Shown: one piece after another, positions 48,834 through 64,000 of the stretch
Layout: each line of letters starts with the position of its first letter
Position numbering within the stretch: position 1 is the first letter of the stretch
Assembly: GCA_003344405.1 (NCBI GenBank)
Contig: NOWV01000282.1
Coordinates: 1-64,000 of the forward strand
DNA length: 64,000 nucleotides
From: Trichoplax sp. H2
Taxonomy: Eukaryota; Placozoa; Uniplacotomia; Trichoplacea
Reading direction: 5' to 3'
Translations under genes and position numbers: made by a program
Notes under the pieces: model-generated
The model's database searches: none
What the model saw: the letters and a program-made list of their open reading frames with translations, nothing else
Told to the model about the DNA's origin: nothing

Positions 48834-50699
48834 CTGTAACAGAAATGCTGAATTCAGTGTACGTATACAGTACTCTAAAAATAGCTAATCATTGGATTTG
48901 TTATTGATCGTATCCTATGGGCTTTATCCAATAATATAATCTTATCCTGTAAATTGTCTACTCTACTGCACATGTAACAACATGATCAGGGATTATTGCA
49001 GTTGTCTCATTTCCTTGTCCAGTCGATTTTAACAATACACCTTTTAAGCAATCTTTAATACTTGCTGAATTTTTTTTACTGACATTTGATTAGACATGCC
49101 AATGTAAAACATGAGATTAAACTAGCAGCTAGCATCTGGGTTGTTTATTGATTCAATTGTAACATTTCCAGACTTTTACACTACATCTCAAGTAGTGGAC
49201 GTTGCATAAGAAATAAGCTAAGCTGCTCCTTTATCTGTGCATCCAATAGCAAGCATCTATTGAGCAAGATCGCAAGTAACATACCGATGGATTTCGAATA
49301 CGTTATAAAGCTGAATCTGTACCATAAATCTATAAGCATGCTATTTTACTCCAATAGAAGTTTGTTTTCCCACCTCAGCCTGGTTAATAACCACTTTCTG
49401 ATTCGCTACTTTCAATATGTGGTAGAAAAGAATGGATAGATTGGCTATTTATGGATTGCGTTGTCTAGTCTCCTTCATTAGTGAACAGTTTTTTGTGAAC
49501 CACCTGCCTTGAGCAAGACTATTTTTTAGGATACACAGTACATTGAGTAGGATCTGCCTATACTATTGTATAGGAGTTGTATGCTTACTCGTCAAAACAG
49601 AACTGTAGCAAATCGATATGTGGATATTGCATTCTTGATCTACTCGATCGATTAAATTGATTCGTTGAATGGATCGGATTAGTAAGATTGCTAAAGAGTA
49701 GAAAACTGCAATTTGTGTGCTTATCCATCGCTAATACAAGTATGATGAAACTAAACTACGGTGAAATGGACGAGTTGTTTGGTACTTTTGTATGCAGAAT
49801 TGTGTTTGACATGTTGGATTTTCAAAGTTGCATCCGCCCCCGATCGATTGAAGTCGATATAGTGAGAATAGCAATGGATAGCAATGGATTAAATTAGGCA
49901 ATAGGAGAGGAATAGCCATTTCTATGCCTAAACTCTACAGGCTATTCCTGCCTATTTCATAATCAATACTGTAGGATCGACTGTTCTAGCAAACTATCCC
50001 TTGCAACGATAGGAGACAAAACAACCAGCTTTGGGGGAAAGCGAAATATTACCATACTACTCTATTGTACTGTATTGTACTTCGTGGTATCTCTATTTCA
50101 TCGTTGAACGTATTTTTATCGACATTGATCAACATTGAAGCGATCCATGACTGATGAAGAGAATGAAATCAAAGCAATACTGTCTTGTCCATGGACAACA
50201 TTATCCAATCCAATTGATGTTCATCGATGCATTTGCTATGGCACACGATGACCTATCAGGCCATGACAACATGCCATCACCAATATCAATACACTCTTTC
50301 TTACCTAATATGCTATACCTAGCCATGATAGCAACAATTGCCTACGCTAGGAGATCAATCCAATCAAGGAGTTTCGATTCGATGCCAAAATAATGCTTCA
50401 ATATTACCAAACTATTCTATCAAGAGCTTGCACGTAGCTGGCTTTCCTCTCCAAAATTTGCTGGACAAGGCACAAATGACTAATGGAAGACTCATTGGCA
50501 GTCTGATACTGTACCGAGACCGCTTGAAGTCGAAAATTGGCGGCAATTTCATCTCCAATCGCGCATGCGTGGGGCTTGTGCCATGGCTACAACTCAACTT
50601 GCAGCTCTACGGAGTGGTGGACAGTCTGCACGGTCGGCGATGAACGCGACAGTATACAGCACTAGATTGGCGTCCGGACGTACGGTTATCCAAGGCGTA

Positions 50700-51120
50700 T
50701 TGGGGCATTTTCCTACTGTATTGTGCCATCATCCAGTACCGCTATACTGTACGCTATTACGTTTGGTCCAATTGAAGCAGTATTTTGGTATTGTACAGTC
50801 TGTCGGTCAGGGCCAGGCAACGACTGTCCTCGAAGGCTCGAACTACAGTCTACAGTACAGTACAGCACTGCACAGTGTACAGTGTACAGTACTGTACTGT
50901 ACTGTAGTACGAGCGGGATTACAGTCCACCGTCCAGGGTAGGTTGCTGACGTCCAGACGTCCAGTACCGTACATGTAAGGGACTGGAAAAGTACATTGTA
51001 CAATGTACATTAATGTACTGTACATGTAATGGACAGGAAAAGTCATGCGCAGACGTTAATAGTTAGGACAGCCTTTACAGTGGCTGCATTAAGTGTACTG
51101 TACAGTACAGTACTGTACAC
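50700..51120. repeat. GTAC / TACTGTA palindrome cluster
   Basis: Dense runs of TACAGTAC, GTACTGTAC and GTGTACAG on both strands, including tracts at about 50860-50910 and 51093-51120 that are near-perfect inverted repeats of themselves. The cluster produces several overlapping open frames by chance. It can form multiple hairpins. Confidence 0.75.
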
Positions 51121-51401
51121 TGAATATACACAGTCGGAAGGCGGACGGACCTTTTCACCAAAATGCGAGCCCTCAATATCCCAAAATGACTACTTACTGC
51201 AGTATGGATCTTCCGTGTCCGTTTTCTACATCACTGGCACTAATTGAAATAACATTGACAATCTTATGTAGCTGTTTTCAAGCAGAACTTGAATAACAGG
51301 TTATAAGATTCAATGGGATATTACTTCATTTAAAAAAATCAGTCCATTTACAATCGACCGCCTACATACTGCATATGCTAACGACGTCTTTAGCACAATA
51401 C

Positions 51402-51797
51402 AGTAGTCGCTGGTTATTAAGCCCACCTCGGGCCCAGACCAAATAGGCTTAATAAGCCCAGCCGCGTATTAAGCCCAAACGGCTTGGTACGGAATTTTAC
51501 ATTGCAAAATCCGCCGGTTAATAAGCCCAGCCGCCGGTTATAAAGCCCAGTTAGCTAACAGATTAGAGCGAGATTCTCATCTCTCTGCACCCCAGCGCCT
51601 GGGAAACCAGTTGTGCGTGTGCATTTTTTGGCCAGTCTCAAAACAGCGTTCTATTCTAAATTTTTAATACATAACCAAGCACTACACATATATGTGCGTA
51701 TACGTATGTATAGTGCTTATCCTGCGTTTGCGTTTGCACTCCGGTTATTGCGCCCGCCGCTTATTAACCGTGGGCTTAAATAACCGGCGACTACTGA
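51402..51797. mobile_element. ~396-bp inverted-repeat DNA transposon remnant (MITE)
   Basis: The left end CAGTAGTCGCTGGTTATTAA continues into GCCCAC. The right end is its inverse (GTGGGCTTAAATAACCGGCGACTACTG), with one substitution and one inserted base over about 26 bases. Both ends abut TA: TA before 51402, and ACTG then TA after the right end, where a short CAGT duplication sits. Inside are further copies of GGTTA(A/T)(A/T)AAGCCCA. No transposase is encoded. CAGT-starting ends and a TA target fit the pogo/Tigger branch of Tc1/mariner; that family call is inference. A 74-codon minus-strand frame across the right end (51745-51969) is not a gene. Confidence 0.8.
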
Positions 51798-52661
51798 CTG
51801 TATTTGGATGAGATGAGGCCGGGAATATCTGTCCGTCCAAGACGAATCCGGCTAGGTCTTCTTCTACGGTTGTAGGCAACTTGTAGTCCGGTATCAAAAT
51901 CAGTGATTGACATTGGTCACAAACCTCTAGACAGAGACCAAACAGCGATTGAATGCAACGGTTCTGCATATCGATTTTTTACCTGTGTGGATCTGCATTT
52001 CAAGCTAATATGAGTTGGTGTTGTATAGAACGATGACTCATTTCCACGATCAATACTGCCGCTCAGCCGGCTCAGCAGCTATCCCTCCGCTTTGCTAGGC
52101 TAGTTTGCTCGCATGGAATAGGAACACTATTCCATACTAGCATACTAGCCTGGAACAGCTAGAATTGAATCTATCCGACTGCACAGTATAAGCAGGACTA
52201 CTAAAAGAAGGTAGAAATTCTTTTAGTGTTTCAACGTCCACAATCCCTGCCATAAGCAGTCAAAGTAAACGTTTCAGCGATACGGATGCAACGAAATGCC
52301 ACATCTGCATAATCGGATGAGCTTAAAAAGAGGCGGATAAATCCAAAAGTAGCAGGACAAAAATACACAATTTGACCACAGTCCTGCTAGGTTGTGGCCA
52401 ATGAAAGTGCAACAACAAAAATGAAAGATCGAAAACCCCGGTCTAAAAGCTGTTAAAACTTGATAATAGAGCTCATCTCATAGAATATCCATAGATGGCA
52501 CTCCCAAATTGGTGAGCTTAATTACCCTCTTTATATGATACACGGAGGTATTTAATAGGTTACAAGTTTCGTACAGAAGTAACAGACAGCTCTAAAGCCA
52601 ACCATTGAACTTTTTTCAACAGACACCATTTTTTTTTCAGTCTAAATCCTATATTGACGCC

Positions 52662-53056
52662 AACGTTTTAATTTCAAAATATTCATTTGCAGTCAATTAA
52701 TACTTAATCAACTTTAAAAAATTTATGTACTGTATAGAACCCTTGATTTTTTTATTTTTCCTGTATTTGAATGGAATTTTTGATTATGTTAAGGTACCTG
52801 AAATCCAATTTGCCATTATTCAAATTGAGTTGATTTGCCATTAAAAATGTCCGTCCAAAACGTTTTATTTTCAAAATATTCATTTGCTGTCAATTAATAC
52901 TTAATCAACTTTAAAAAATTCATATATAGAACTCTTGATTTTTTTTATTTTTCCTGCATTTTAATGGAATTTTTGACTATGTTAAGGTACCCAAAATCCA
53001 ATTTATCATTATTCAAAATTAAGTTGATTTGCCACTAAAAATGTCCGTCCAAAATA
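52662..53056. repeat. ~198-bp tandem duplication
   Basis: Copy 1 begins at 52662 and copy 2 at 52859. Shared landmarks: AACGTTTTA, TTCAAAATATTCATTTGC, GTCAATTAATACTTAATCAA, CTTTAAAAAATT, TTGAT followed by T runs, TATGTTAAGGTACC, and AAAAATGTCCGTCCAAAA at the end of each. Divergence is low (of the order of 10 percent), so the duplication is fairly recent. Not coding. Confidence 0.9.
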
Positions 53057-53199
53057 TTTTGTTGCAATTTTGTTAGCCACTCCTATTTACGGTACAGTAC
53101 AGTACAATACTAAGTATCGTAATATACAGTGCGCAGTACTGTAGTATACAGTACAATCTAGTCCAGTAATGATAGACAAGCTACAACTACCTAATCAAC

Positions 53200-53454
53200 A
53201 TGAAAATCAAGTCAATACACTCAGTACATCAGTACCGTTTGCGTTGTTATACTACCTCTAAGTCACCTGATCTTCGGCAGCCTTTCCCCTCCATTTCCTG
53301 CGAATCCTATACTAAGACTACTTGCTTGCCACCGCCCTTGAACATTGTAGTCGTTACCAAACCAAACTCCAAGAGGAAGAACGCTGCGCCATTGCATCGA
53401 TCACCTACAAAGAAAAGGATTATTCCCCAATTTATCCTTAAAATACATCCTTAG
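53200..53454 (+). other. possible upstream ORF before COPS2
   Basis: An 84-codon ATG frame ends nine bases before the COPS2 start codon. It has no recognisable domain. If the COPS2 transcript starts upstream of 53200 it would be an upstream ORF that could reduce translation; if the transcript starts later it is meaningless. The transcription start cannot be read here. Confidence 0.25.
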
Positions 53455-53463
53455 ACATCGAAA

Positions 53464-57714
<4,251 letters not shown>

Positions 57715-57798
57715 TTTTCTTGTTGTATTTTGGTATCATATATTAATTGATAATTGTTGAGAGCAATGAAGAAAAGTATCATAAGTTAGGAAACGTTC

Positions 57799-57804
57799 AA
57801 TAAA
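57799..57804 (+). terminator. poly(A) signal of COPS2
   Basis: AATAAA, 85 bases after the COPS2 stop codon (57712-57714) and before the convergent NAA35 stop at 57935. Confidence 0.6.
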
Positions 57805-57934
57805 AAAGTTATCGCAAAAAGCGAAGTTGTTACTTAGCTATCATTAGCTAAATATTTTCGAGTCGATAAATTACAAAACAACATGAGTCATAGTTATTCA
57901 GCCATTGAGTGGCCGATGCAAAAATAGTAAAAGA

Positions 57935-60900
57935 TTACCGAATTTTAATGATAGGAAAATATTTATCAACTTCGAAAGAGAACGATGGACAAGTCTGCAA
58001 ATGAAGATTTATTGCTTTCAGTCAATGGTATTAACATAACTGGAAAATAATTACATTATTCTAGATATCAGAAAAACATCAAACCTTAGACTCCTTCTTA
58101 TGGCCACTTGCTAATAAATTCATAACTACCATATTAGTTTTCGTAATTTTTATCAAATTAGTTACCTGAAGAAGATACGGAAAAAATAGTTAGCTTCATA
58201 AATCAGAGTATTATACTCGTACTGTTTAATCTCGCCATTACGACATTCAATACACAGCATGCCAGAAGTATGCTACGCGTACAATATCTAATATCGCTAC
58301 AGATTGCAATAAAAAAGTATGTCCTATTTTCTTACATCATCGTTAGGCTTTGATATCTCCTCTAGCTTTGTTTTAGCCATATTAAAAAATTTTGCTGATG
58401 ATGAATAAAATTCCGTAGCCTATAAAGTAAAGAATAAATTATATAATCTATAGTGGCCTAAAAAACCTTCAGTTGGTCAATGAACAACATCATCCTAGAC
58501 TTTTACAGCATTTGCAAACCTTACCGTTGCTAAAGCAGCCCGCGTATACTCTCTAACTTCAGTAAATTTTTCGTAAGTTATAAGCTGAGGTGAGTAAACG
58601 TTCATAAATGGCAAAATACGGTGTTCGTAACGTAACTGAAAGCAACACAAAGTATTTTAATGTACTGGAATAATAATAGAAAATGTGAAGAAACCGATCC
58701 GAATTACAAATGCTTCCGGTAATGTAACCGATTTTTGGTCAAGTCTTTACAAACCTTTTCGTTATCATACTTAGAATTTTGATGAGCCATTTTTTCCTGC
58801 TTTACAAAACCATCAATTGCCTGCAAAATACGATGCATATTTTCTCTAATGTACAATTCATATTCAAATTTATCTACCCTTTCAAAGTGTGCAACGGTAG
58901 CAATCCGCTTTACTTACCCTTAAATATCCTTTACACATTGACTGCTTTGCATCAACTAGTTGTATCTCCAAGGTATGTTCGGAAACTATAGCAAATAAAA
59001 TTTCCCGAATTGAATACACTGAAAAACGACGTTTATAATAAATAGTAATTACCTTTTTTTTTCTTTTTTGATTTCTTATTTTTATTTTTACGAGAATCCA
59101 ACGAAGCGGCTTCATGAGCTTGTAGATGTTTATCCGCAGCGTACAAGCAAGACAAGCGGTGATTGTAAAGATAATCTACATACCTAATTTTAAAAAGTAA
59201 ATACATCTTCTTCGTAAGTTACTGGTCAGGTACCAATCAAATTTATTTAGCATACAAGAATTTACCAGTATACAATGTAGTATTCATAGGTTCCATACAA
59301 GTCAAGTTCAAAACCAAGTAACAGATAATATTCCATAATTTTACAAGTATGATATAACCCCCAAAGACCTAAGTATGGACGATGATGCAGCTAAAACAAG
59401 ATGAATCATATAAATGATTAGCTCAATTTTTACACATTAATTTAGCGTAATATTGCTAAATTCGACAACTAACCGTTATATTGTATTGTATAAGAAGTTT
59501 AACTTACTTGAGAGTCAATCCTTTCCATAATCACATTTAATTGCTCATCACATTGGGAGGCCTATTTCATTTGAATACATTTGCAAAAATTGTTAGATAA
59601 ACGGCAGCCAAATTATTATAGCATAATCACACTATCTATTATTATACCTCTTCCTGCATCGCTGACAACTCTTCCAATAAACCACCTATCTTTTCTCTCT
59701 GGCGAGATCGGTTGCAACAATAAGTAAATAATAATCTAGAAATTGGCTGAAGTAAAACGTACATTTATTATGATAACTTTTAAAATCTCAATTACCACTA
59801 TGTCAGATTTAGAACATTTAGCATACACCGTCTGATCTTTCAAAGAAGGCCTCAGATATTTCTAACGCGCGCTGTGAACCTTTCAAAGACCTAAATAAAA
59901 TAGGTTCACGTTACGACTGTGCGCTAGTAATTGCAGCTCTACAGTACAGCAAAGTAAAGAAATGGCTACGATAATTTGTGCATAGTCACTTACGGATTAT
60001 TCAATATAGGGGGCTGAGTAAATATCTTAATAGCTTTCTTAATTATTTCATTCATAGCTTTTTTATCATTGCAGGATTTGAAAGTTTCGCAGAATAAATG
60101 CTAGATTTGAGTACCAAGAAAATGACCCAAGTTTAATGATTGATAGCCACAAAACAAAACACTTATAGTGTATAGTTACATTACAAACCTGCAACGCTGA
60201 CCGAGATAAAACATCAGGATTATCGCAGCTAAAATTTGCAAAAAATTGCTGCAAAATTGTTGTCGAAGTTAATAATTAATCTGTTGATAAATTATAAAAA
60301 TTTCTTCCTAAAATTTTCTTACTATTATATTATCAATGTTCGAAATTTCTACGACTTCCGTAGCGCGGAGGAGACGACCAATTAAAGTATATATATAGTC
60401 ACATGCCTTTATATTGATTAAAGAATTTATCTCAATAAGCATTAAAGTCATTTATTGGTAGGTGCAATAGCTATAAACCTTTGTTCTTTCCATAATTTCA
60501 ATCGCTTTAGGAAATTGGGACGGTAAATGTTTCATACAAATTAGCGGATTGAAACCCATCATACAATTATTACCTACAAAAAAGATCAATACCTTAATGT
60601 TAATCTCTGATAGAGATATTTATGACTACATAGACATTACAAAACTTGCGCAAATGAACTAATCAATTACCGCAATCGTTCATTTCCGCTTGATCGCCTA
60701 AAATGCAGGTGTCCTTAATTAGCGGTATCATAGCATACATGGACTGTAATCTATTATTCGATGCCTTAACCACATCCAGGAAGGGTTCATTCATCTGTAA
60801 ATTATGTTATAACACACATTAAAAAAATGTAATAACATTACCAAATGAATCTAACAAACTAACTCCCTCGGATGTTTGATAGAACTACCTTGGTTCCAAG

Positions 60901-63863
60901 CAAATGATGGAAAAAGGAATAAAATAATCTACAAAATTTAATTCTTGTGTGCAGGGCTTGATAGAGTAGATTCTAATGCAATTAAAATAATATCATAATA
61001 TTAGGTAATTACTCTTTGATGCAATGTGAAATAAGTAGTATTATCTCAAAGTATGTTAACCTTTGATTTCGCTTGTTCATCAGTTTCTTCCTCAGGTTTT
61101 CTACCAGATTTCTAAAAGTATATTTATGTATATATCACTTAAATTGTCAAGGTTAGCAATTATTTTGTGGCATGCAGTGGTTAAAATATTTTACGGCACA
61201 AGTACTATACTTTAACATTGCGAGCGCAGTTTTCATCAACTTCTTTCAAGGATGCTGAATTAATTCACAAAAATTATTTCAGTATTAACCATAAAGTATA
61301 GCAATATGAATTCAAAGTATGGGTTACAACAAGAAACATACCAAAGGCTTTAGCATTAGTAACATTAGTCTGCAATGAACAACCATGAGATGGACAACAG
61401 AAATCCTCCTATATATGAATACAACATGCATACGAATAGAGTTAGAAAAATTAAAAGCACCAATTATGTGTACTAAAGCTATATCACAAACCTCTTCAAA
61501 TACTTGACCACTTTGTATCAAAGACCAAATCAAATCACAAGACTTTAATATACCAACACAATATGCCTAATAATTTATAAAAATTGTCTTATTAAGAACT
61601 GATGTTGTTACGAGTAAAACATAGCATAAAAAGTATTCTTACCTTTAAGTACGTATCTTCAATAAGTTCAACTTTATGCAAGTAAGAACATGTAAAAATA
61701 GTCTGAACTAACGGTTGCCCATCAAGCCAAGAAGCCTAGAAGTTCGATAATTAAGAAGGTCTAATAAATGTATTGATATGCTAGGATTTGAAGCAAAATA
61801 ATAAATTGTATTGGATTCATTCAATACTTACAACACAAGCAAGCAATTCATCAACTATCCCAATGAGTTGGGATGGACTAAAATTATCCACTTGCACCTT
61901 ATTTTTCTACAAGGTATGTATTAACATAACTTCATATATCTGAATAATAATTACAAATAAAGCATACATCAATAGTGTATTAATGTACAAACCTCAACAG
62001 CTTCTTCGAAACTAAGAATAGGCGAAGCGCAGTCTCTATAAATCATTCCGGAATCCATTTTGGGATCCATCAACTCAACAGCACTCATTGCTTCATACAA
62101 GCTAAAGCTATGATTAAATAAATCAGAAATATACCGTCAAGATTACTTTAACGTCCAGTTTGCGCAAATCATTCATGTATCCATTTTTGGACACATCAAC
62201 TCGATAACACTTATTGCTTCATACAAGCTAAAGCCTATGATTCAATTGCAATATAATATATAAACTAAAATTATAGTATCAAAATGACTTGAAGGTACAG
62301 TGTAGGTAATAAATTCGTTCGGATTCATTAACCCGACTGCACTCACTATTTCTATTACTTGTATTATGATTACATTACCACATAGACCTATTATATAAAA
62401 TTAAAAACTATATGATGGCTATTCTTTTAATGTTGGGCTATGTTCATTAAGCCAGTGTAAAGATTCCACTTTTCAATCAAGTACTTACTACTGATCATGA
62501 ACCAGTTCCCCAGGTTTTAGTTCTAAACAAATAAGGAGATTACGTGTAAGCGATTAATAATCTACACAAACAATAACACAAAGGTATACATGATATCGTT
62601 GCAATGACGTACACTATTATCATGAAGTTATGTCTAACTGCAAGAATACATAGCAATCTAATTTGTACCCTGCAGCAAAATGACGAGTACCGATCACTAT
62701 CAAACGGTAACTAGGATTCTTGGTAGGCCAATGAGCTCATAGTTTAGTCTTATCATAAAATAGCCAACTTCATATCTCATATTGAAAAAGAAATACAGTA
62801 AGATTGATGGTGCATACTGTAATAACAAGAACTGAAAGGGATTTTGTCAGTATAAAAATATACTGGCCTTTGTCTGCATTACGTAACTAGTCAAGTCAAA
62901 CACTGCTACAATGTACCAAGTGGTAAACTAAAGAGCATCGATACCGTACTTGTATTAGGATGATGGAAGATTTATTGAACGCTTTAATGACCGTATTATT
63001 TAATAAGATCGCTATCCTATGCGATAATAAAAGGGCAGAGTATATTACTGTACATGAATTATTGTGGTGTATTGTACATAGTCGCTGAATGGGCATTTGT
63101 AAATGGATTATTGCAATAATAATAATAATAACGGTATTAATACGACGATGACATTATGCCCGTTACCTTGACAAGAATTCTGAAAAGCTTGGGTGATATC
63201 TTTCCAATGGATGGGAACTTGTTCAGAACCTATCAATTCAAGAATCTATTGAATACAACAAACTCCTTTTCTTGCAAAATGGTTGCATTGTATTACTAAT
63301 AGTTCATTTAAATCGATCAATAATGACGTCGCATTCTCTTGAAGTGCAGTATAAAATTACAGCGATCATTGAAAAAGTGAACATGGCTAGGGCATACCAA
63401 CTTACAATAACTATTGCAGTAGTTATAAAGGGATAGAGTTTACATGTCATTCATGCACGAGTAAAATCATGGATATCATAGCTCGATCCATTGGAAAATT
63501 GATGTACGGTACTGTAAAAATTGAACCAAACTCGTATGCCTTGCAATACTCATAATCTAATAATAGGAAGGAGTTACAGGAATGAACTAGAAGTTTTTTA
63601 CATGCTGTTTTGATTTTCTGATGATAGCAAATGGAAAAAATCTATCCTATAATGTCATTTTATAACGTAAGCGATGAAATTATTGATGGTTAGGCATGGA
63701 AAATAAAATTGCATCGTTGATCAAGTGCTTTGCATCGGAGCCATTGTACTCGATTGCACAATCGAGTAATCGTGATGAGAATAATTATAATATAAAGAGA
63801 AAAAAATTGTCAATCAATATCGTGGTTTCATAGCTTACCCGAGATTATTTTGCCATCAATCAT
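57935..63863 (-). CDS. NAA35: N-alpha-acetyltransferase 35, NatC auxiliary subunit
   Basis: Scaffold subunit (Mak10) of NatC, which acetylates N-terminal Met followed by hydrophobic residues on ribosomes. Minus-strand exons include 63863-63839 (proposed start), 63229-63167 ([14 protein letters not shown]), 62522-62489 ([10 protein letters not shown]), 62107-61993 ([20 protein letters not shown], the family signature), then [13 protein letters not shown] (~61900-61835), [19 protein letters not shown] (~61735-61645), [12 protein letters not shown] (~61565-61480), [17 protein letters not shown] (~60570-60490), [19 protein letters not shown] (~60250-60190), [21 protein letters not shown] (~59710-59645), [17 protein letters not shown] (~59340-59270), a lysine-rich run (~59060), [17 protein letters not shown] (~58640-58580), and a last exon 57993-57935 ending [10 protein letters not shown]. 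The order and motifs follow animal NAA35 throughout. The start is uncertain: the frame stays open upstream of 63863 and an acceptor-like AG lies near 63893, so a first exon may lie beyond the window. Confidence 0.94.
62178..62234 (-). pseudogene. dead duplicate of an NAA35 exon
   Basis: Just upstream, in transcription order, of the real exon at 62107-61993. It reads [18 protein letters not shown] then a stop, against [18 protein letters not shown] in the real exon. The conserved Asp of MDPKMD is replaced by Cys and a TGA follows. It lies in the intron, so including it would truncate the protein. Confidence 0.8.
62311..62372 (-). pseudogene. second, older duplicate of the same NAA35 exon
   Basis: On the plus strand it shares GGATTCATTAACCCGACTGCACT- and TATTACTTGTATTATGATT-type wording with the real exon (GGGATCCATCAACTCAACAGC... 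TCATACAAGCTAAAGCTATGATT). More decayed than the copy at 62178. The three copies are spaced by about 130 bp, in tandem. Confidence 0.5.
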
Positions 63864-64000
63864 TTCACCATCTTCAGGCAGCCACTTTTGCCTATTATTA
63901 TATATATATCCAATGGTCAGTATTTAGTACTATTCAATTGCAAATCCATTCTTTCATCGGTTATCTAATAAAATTCTATCCTGCACTCGATTGCATTCTA

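Larger units (their letters stand above)
48841..53199. other. intergenic with repeats, between CHAF1A and COPS2
   Basis: Probably contains the first exon(s) and promoter of CHAF1A, which I could not place. Frames between 49688 and 51300 are mutually overlapping on both strands, lie in palindrome-rich sequence and have no recognisable domain. Repeats (50700-51120, 51402-51797, 52662-53056) are listed separately. Confidence 0.5.

Noticed and set aside
50154-51300. Set of overlapping frames on both strands
   Set aside because: They arise from palindromic GTAC/TACTGTA sequence, which is stop-poor in several frames at once; no domain is visible.

Overview
This is a eukaryotic, almost certainly early-branching animal, nuclear window. 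It is AT-rich, its genes are split by many short GT-AG introns (mostly about 80-300 bp), and four recognisable animal housekeeping genes sit close together on the right. Gene set, base composition and intron size fit a placozoan (Trichoplax/Hoilungia-like). That assignment is inference, not proof.

Layout. 1-4862: no supportable gene. 4863-11141 (+): one uninterrupted 2092-codon reading frame for a giant multidomain protein with an N-terminal Ulp1/C48-like cysteine protease site, a restriction-endonuclease-like core, a NACHT NTPase and a helical C-terminus with an internal repeat. It has no introns, and a 94-bp copy of its protease region lies 2 kb downstream (13246-13339). 11142-21090: gene desert carrying several anciently duplicated non-coding blocks. 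21094-24490 (+): a previously unrecognised kind of gene as far as I can tell. It has a TATA box, a 5'UTR intron, one exon for a signal peptide plus a strongly acidic segment, then a chain of 15-24-nt in-frame microexons, each encoding RRR or RRRR, most of them embedded in a ~160-bp tandem repeat, some copies of which carry dead exons. 24491-30769: no supportable gene.

30770-32853 (-): a two-exon class A (rhodopsin-fold) GPCR without the retinal lysine. 32854-40494: no gene, a few small repeats. 40495-42780 (+): HAUS1 (augmin). 44251-48833 (-): CHAF1A (CAF-1 large subunit), convergent with HAUS1. 48841-53463: intergenic, with GTAC/TACTGTA palindromes, a ~400-bp inverted-repeat transposon remnant and a ~198-bp tandem duplication. 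53464-57714 (+): COPS2 (COP9 signalosome subunit 2), about 18 exons. 57935-63863 (-): NAA35 (NatC auxiliary subunit), convergent with COPS2 with about 220 bp between stops, and with dead duplicate exons in one intron.

The right-hand genes are unrelated basal cell machinery (spindle, chromatin, ubiquitin-like regulation, N-terminal acetylation). The left side holds lineage-specific or acquired genes: the NACHT protein, the polyarginine precursor and the receptor. The two best candidates for something undescribed are the polyarginine microexon gene and the protease-nuclease-NACHT protein.
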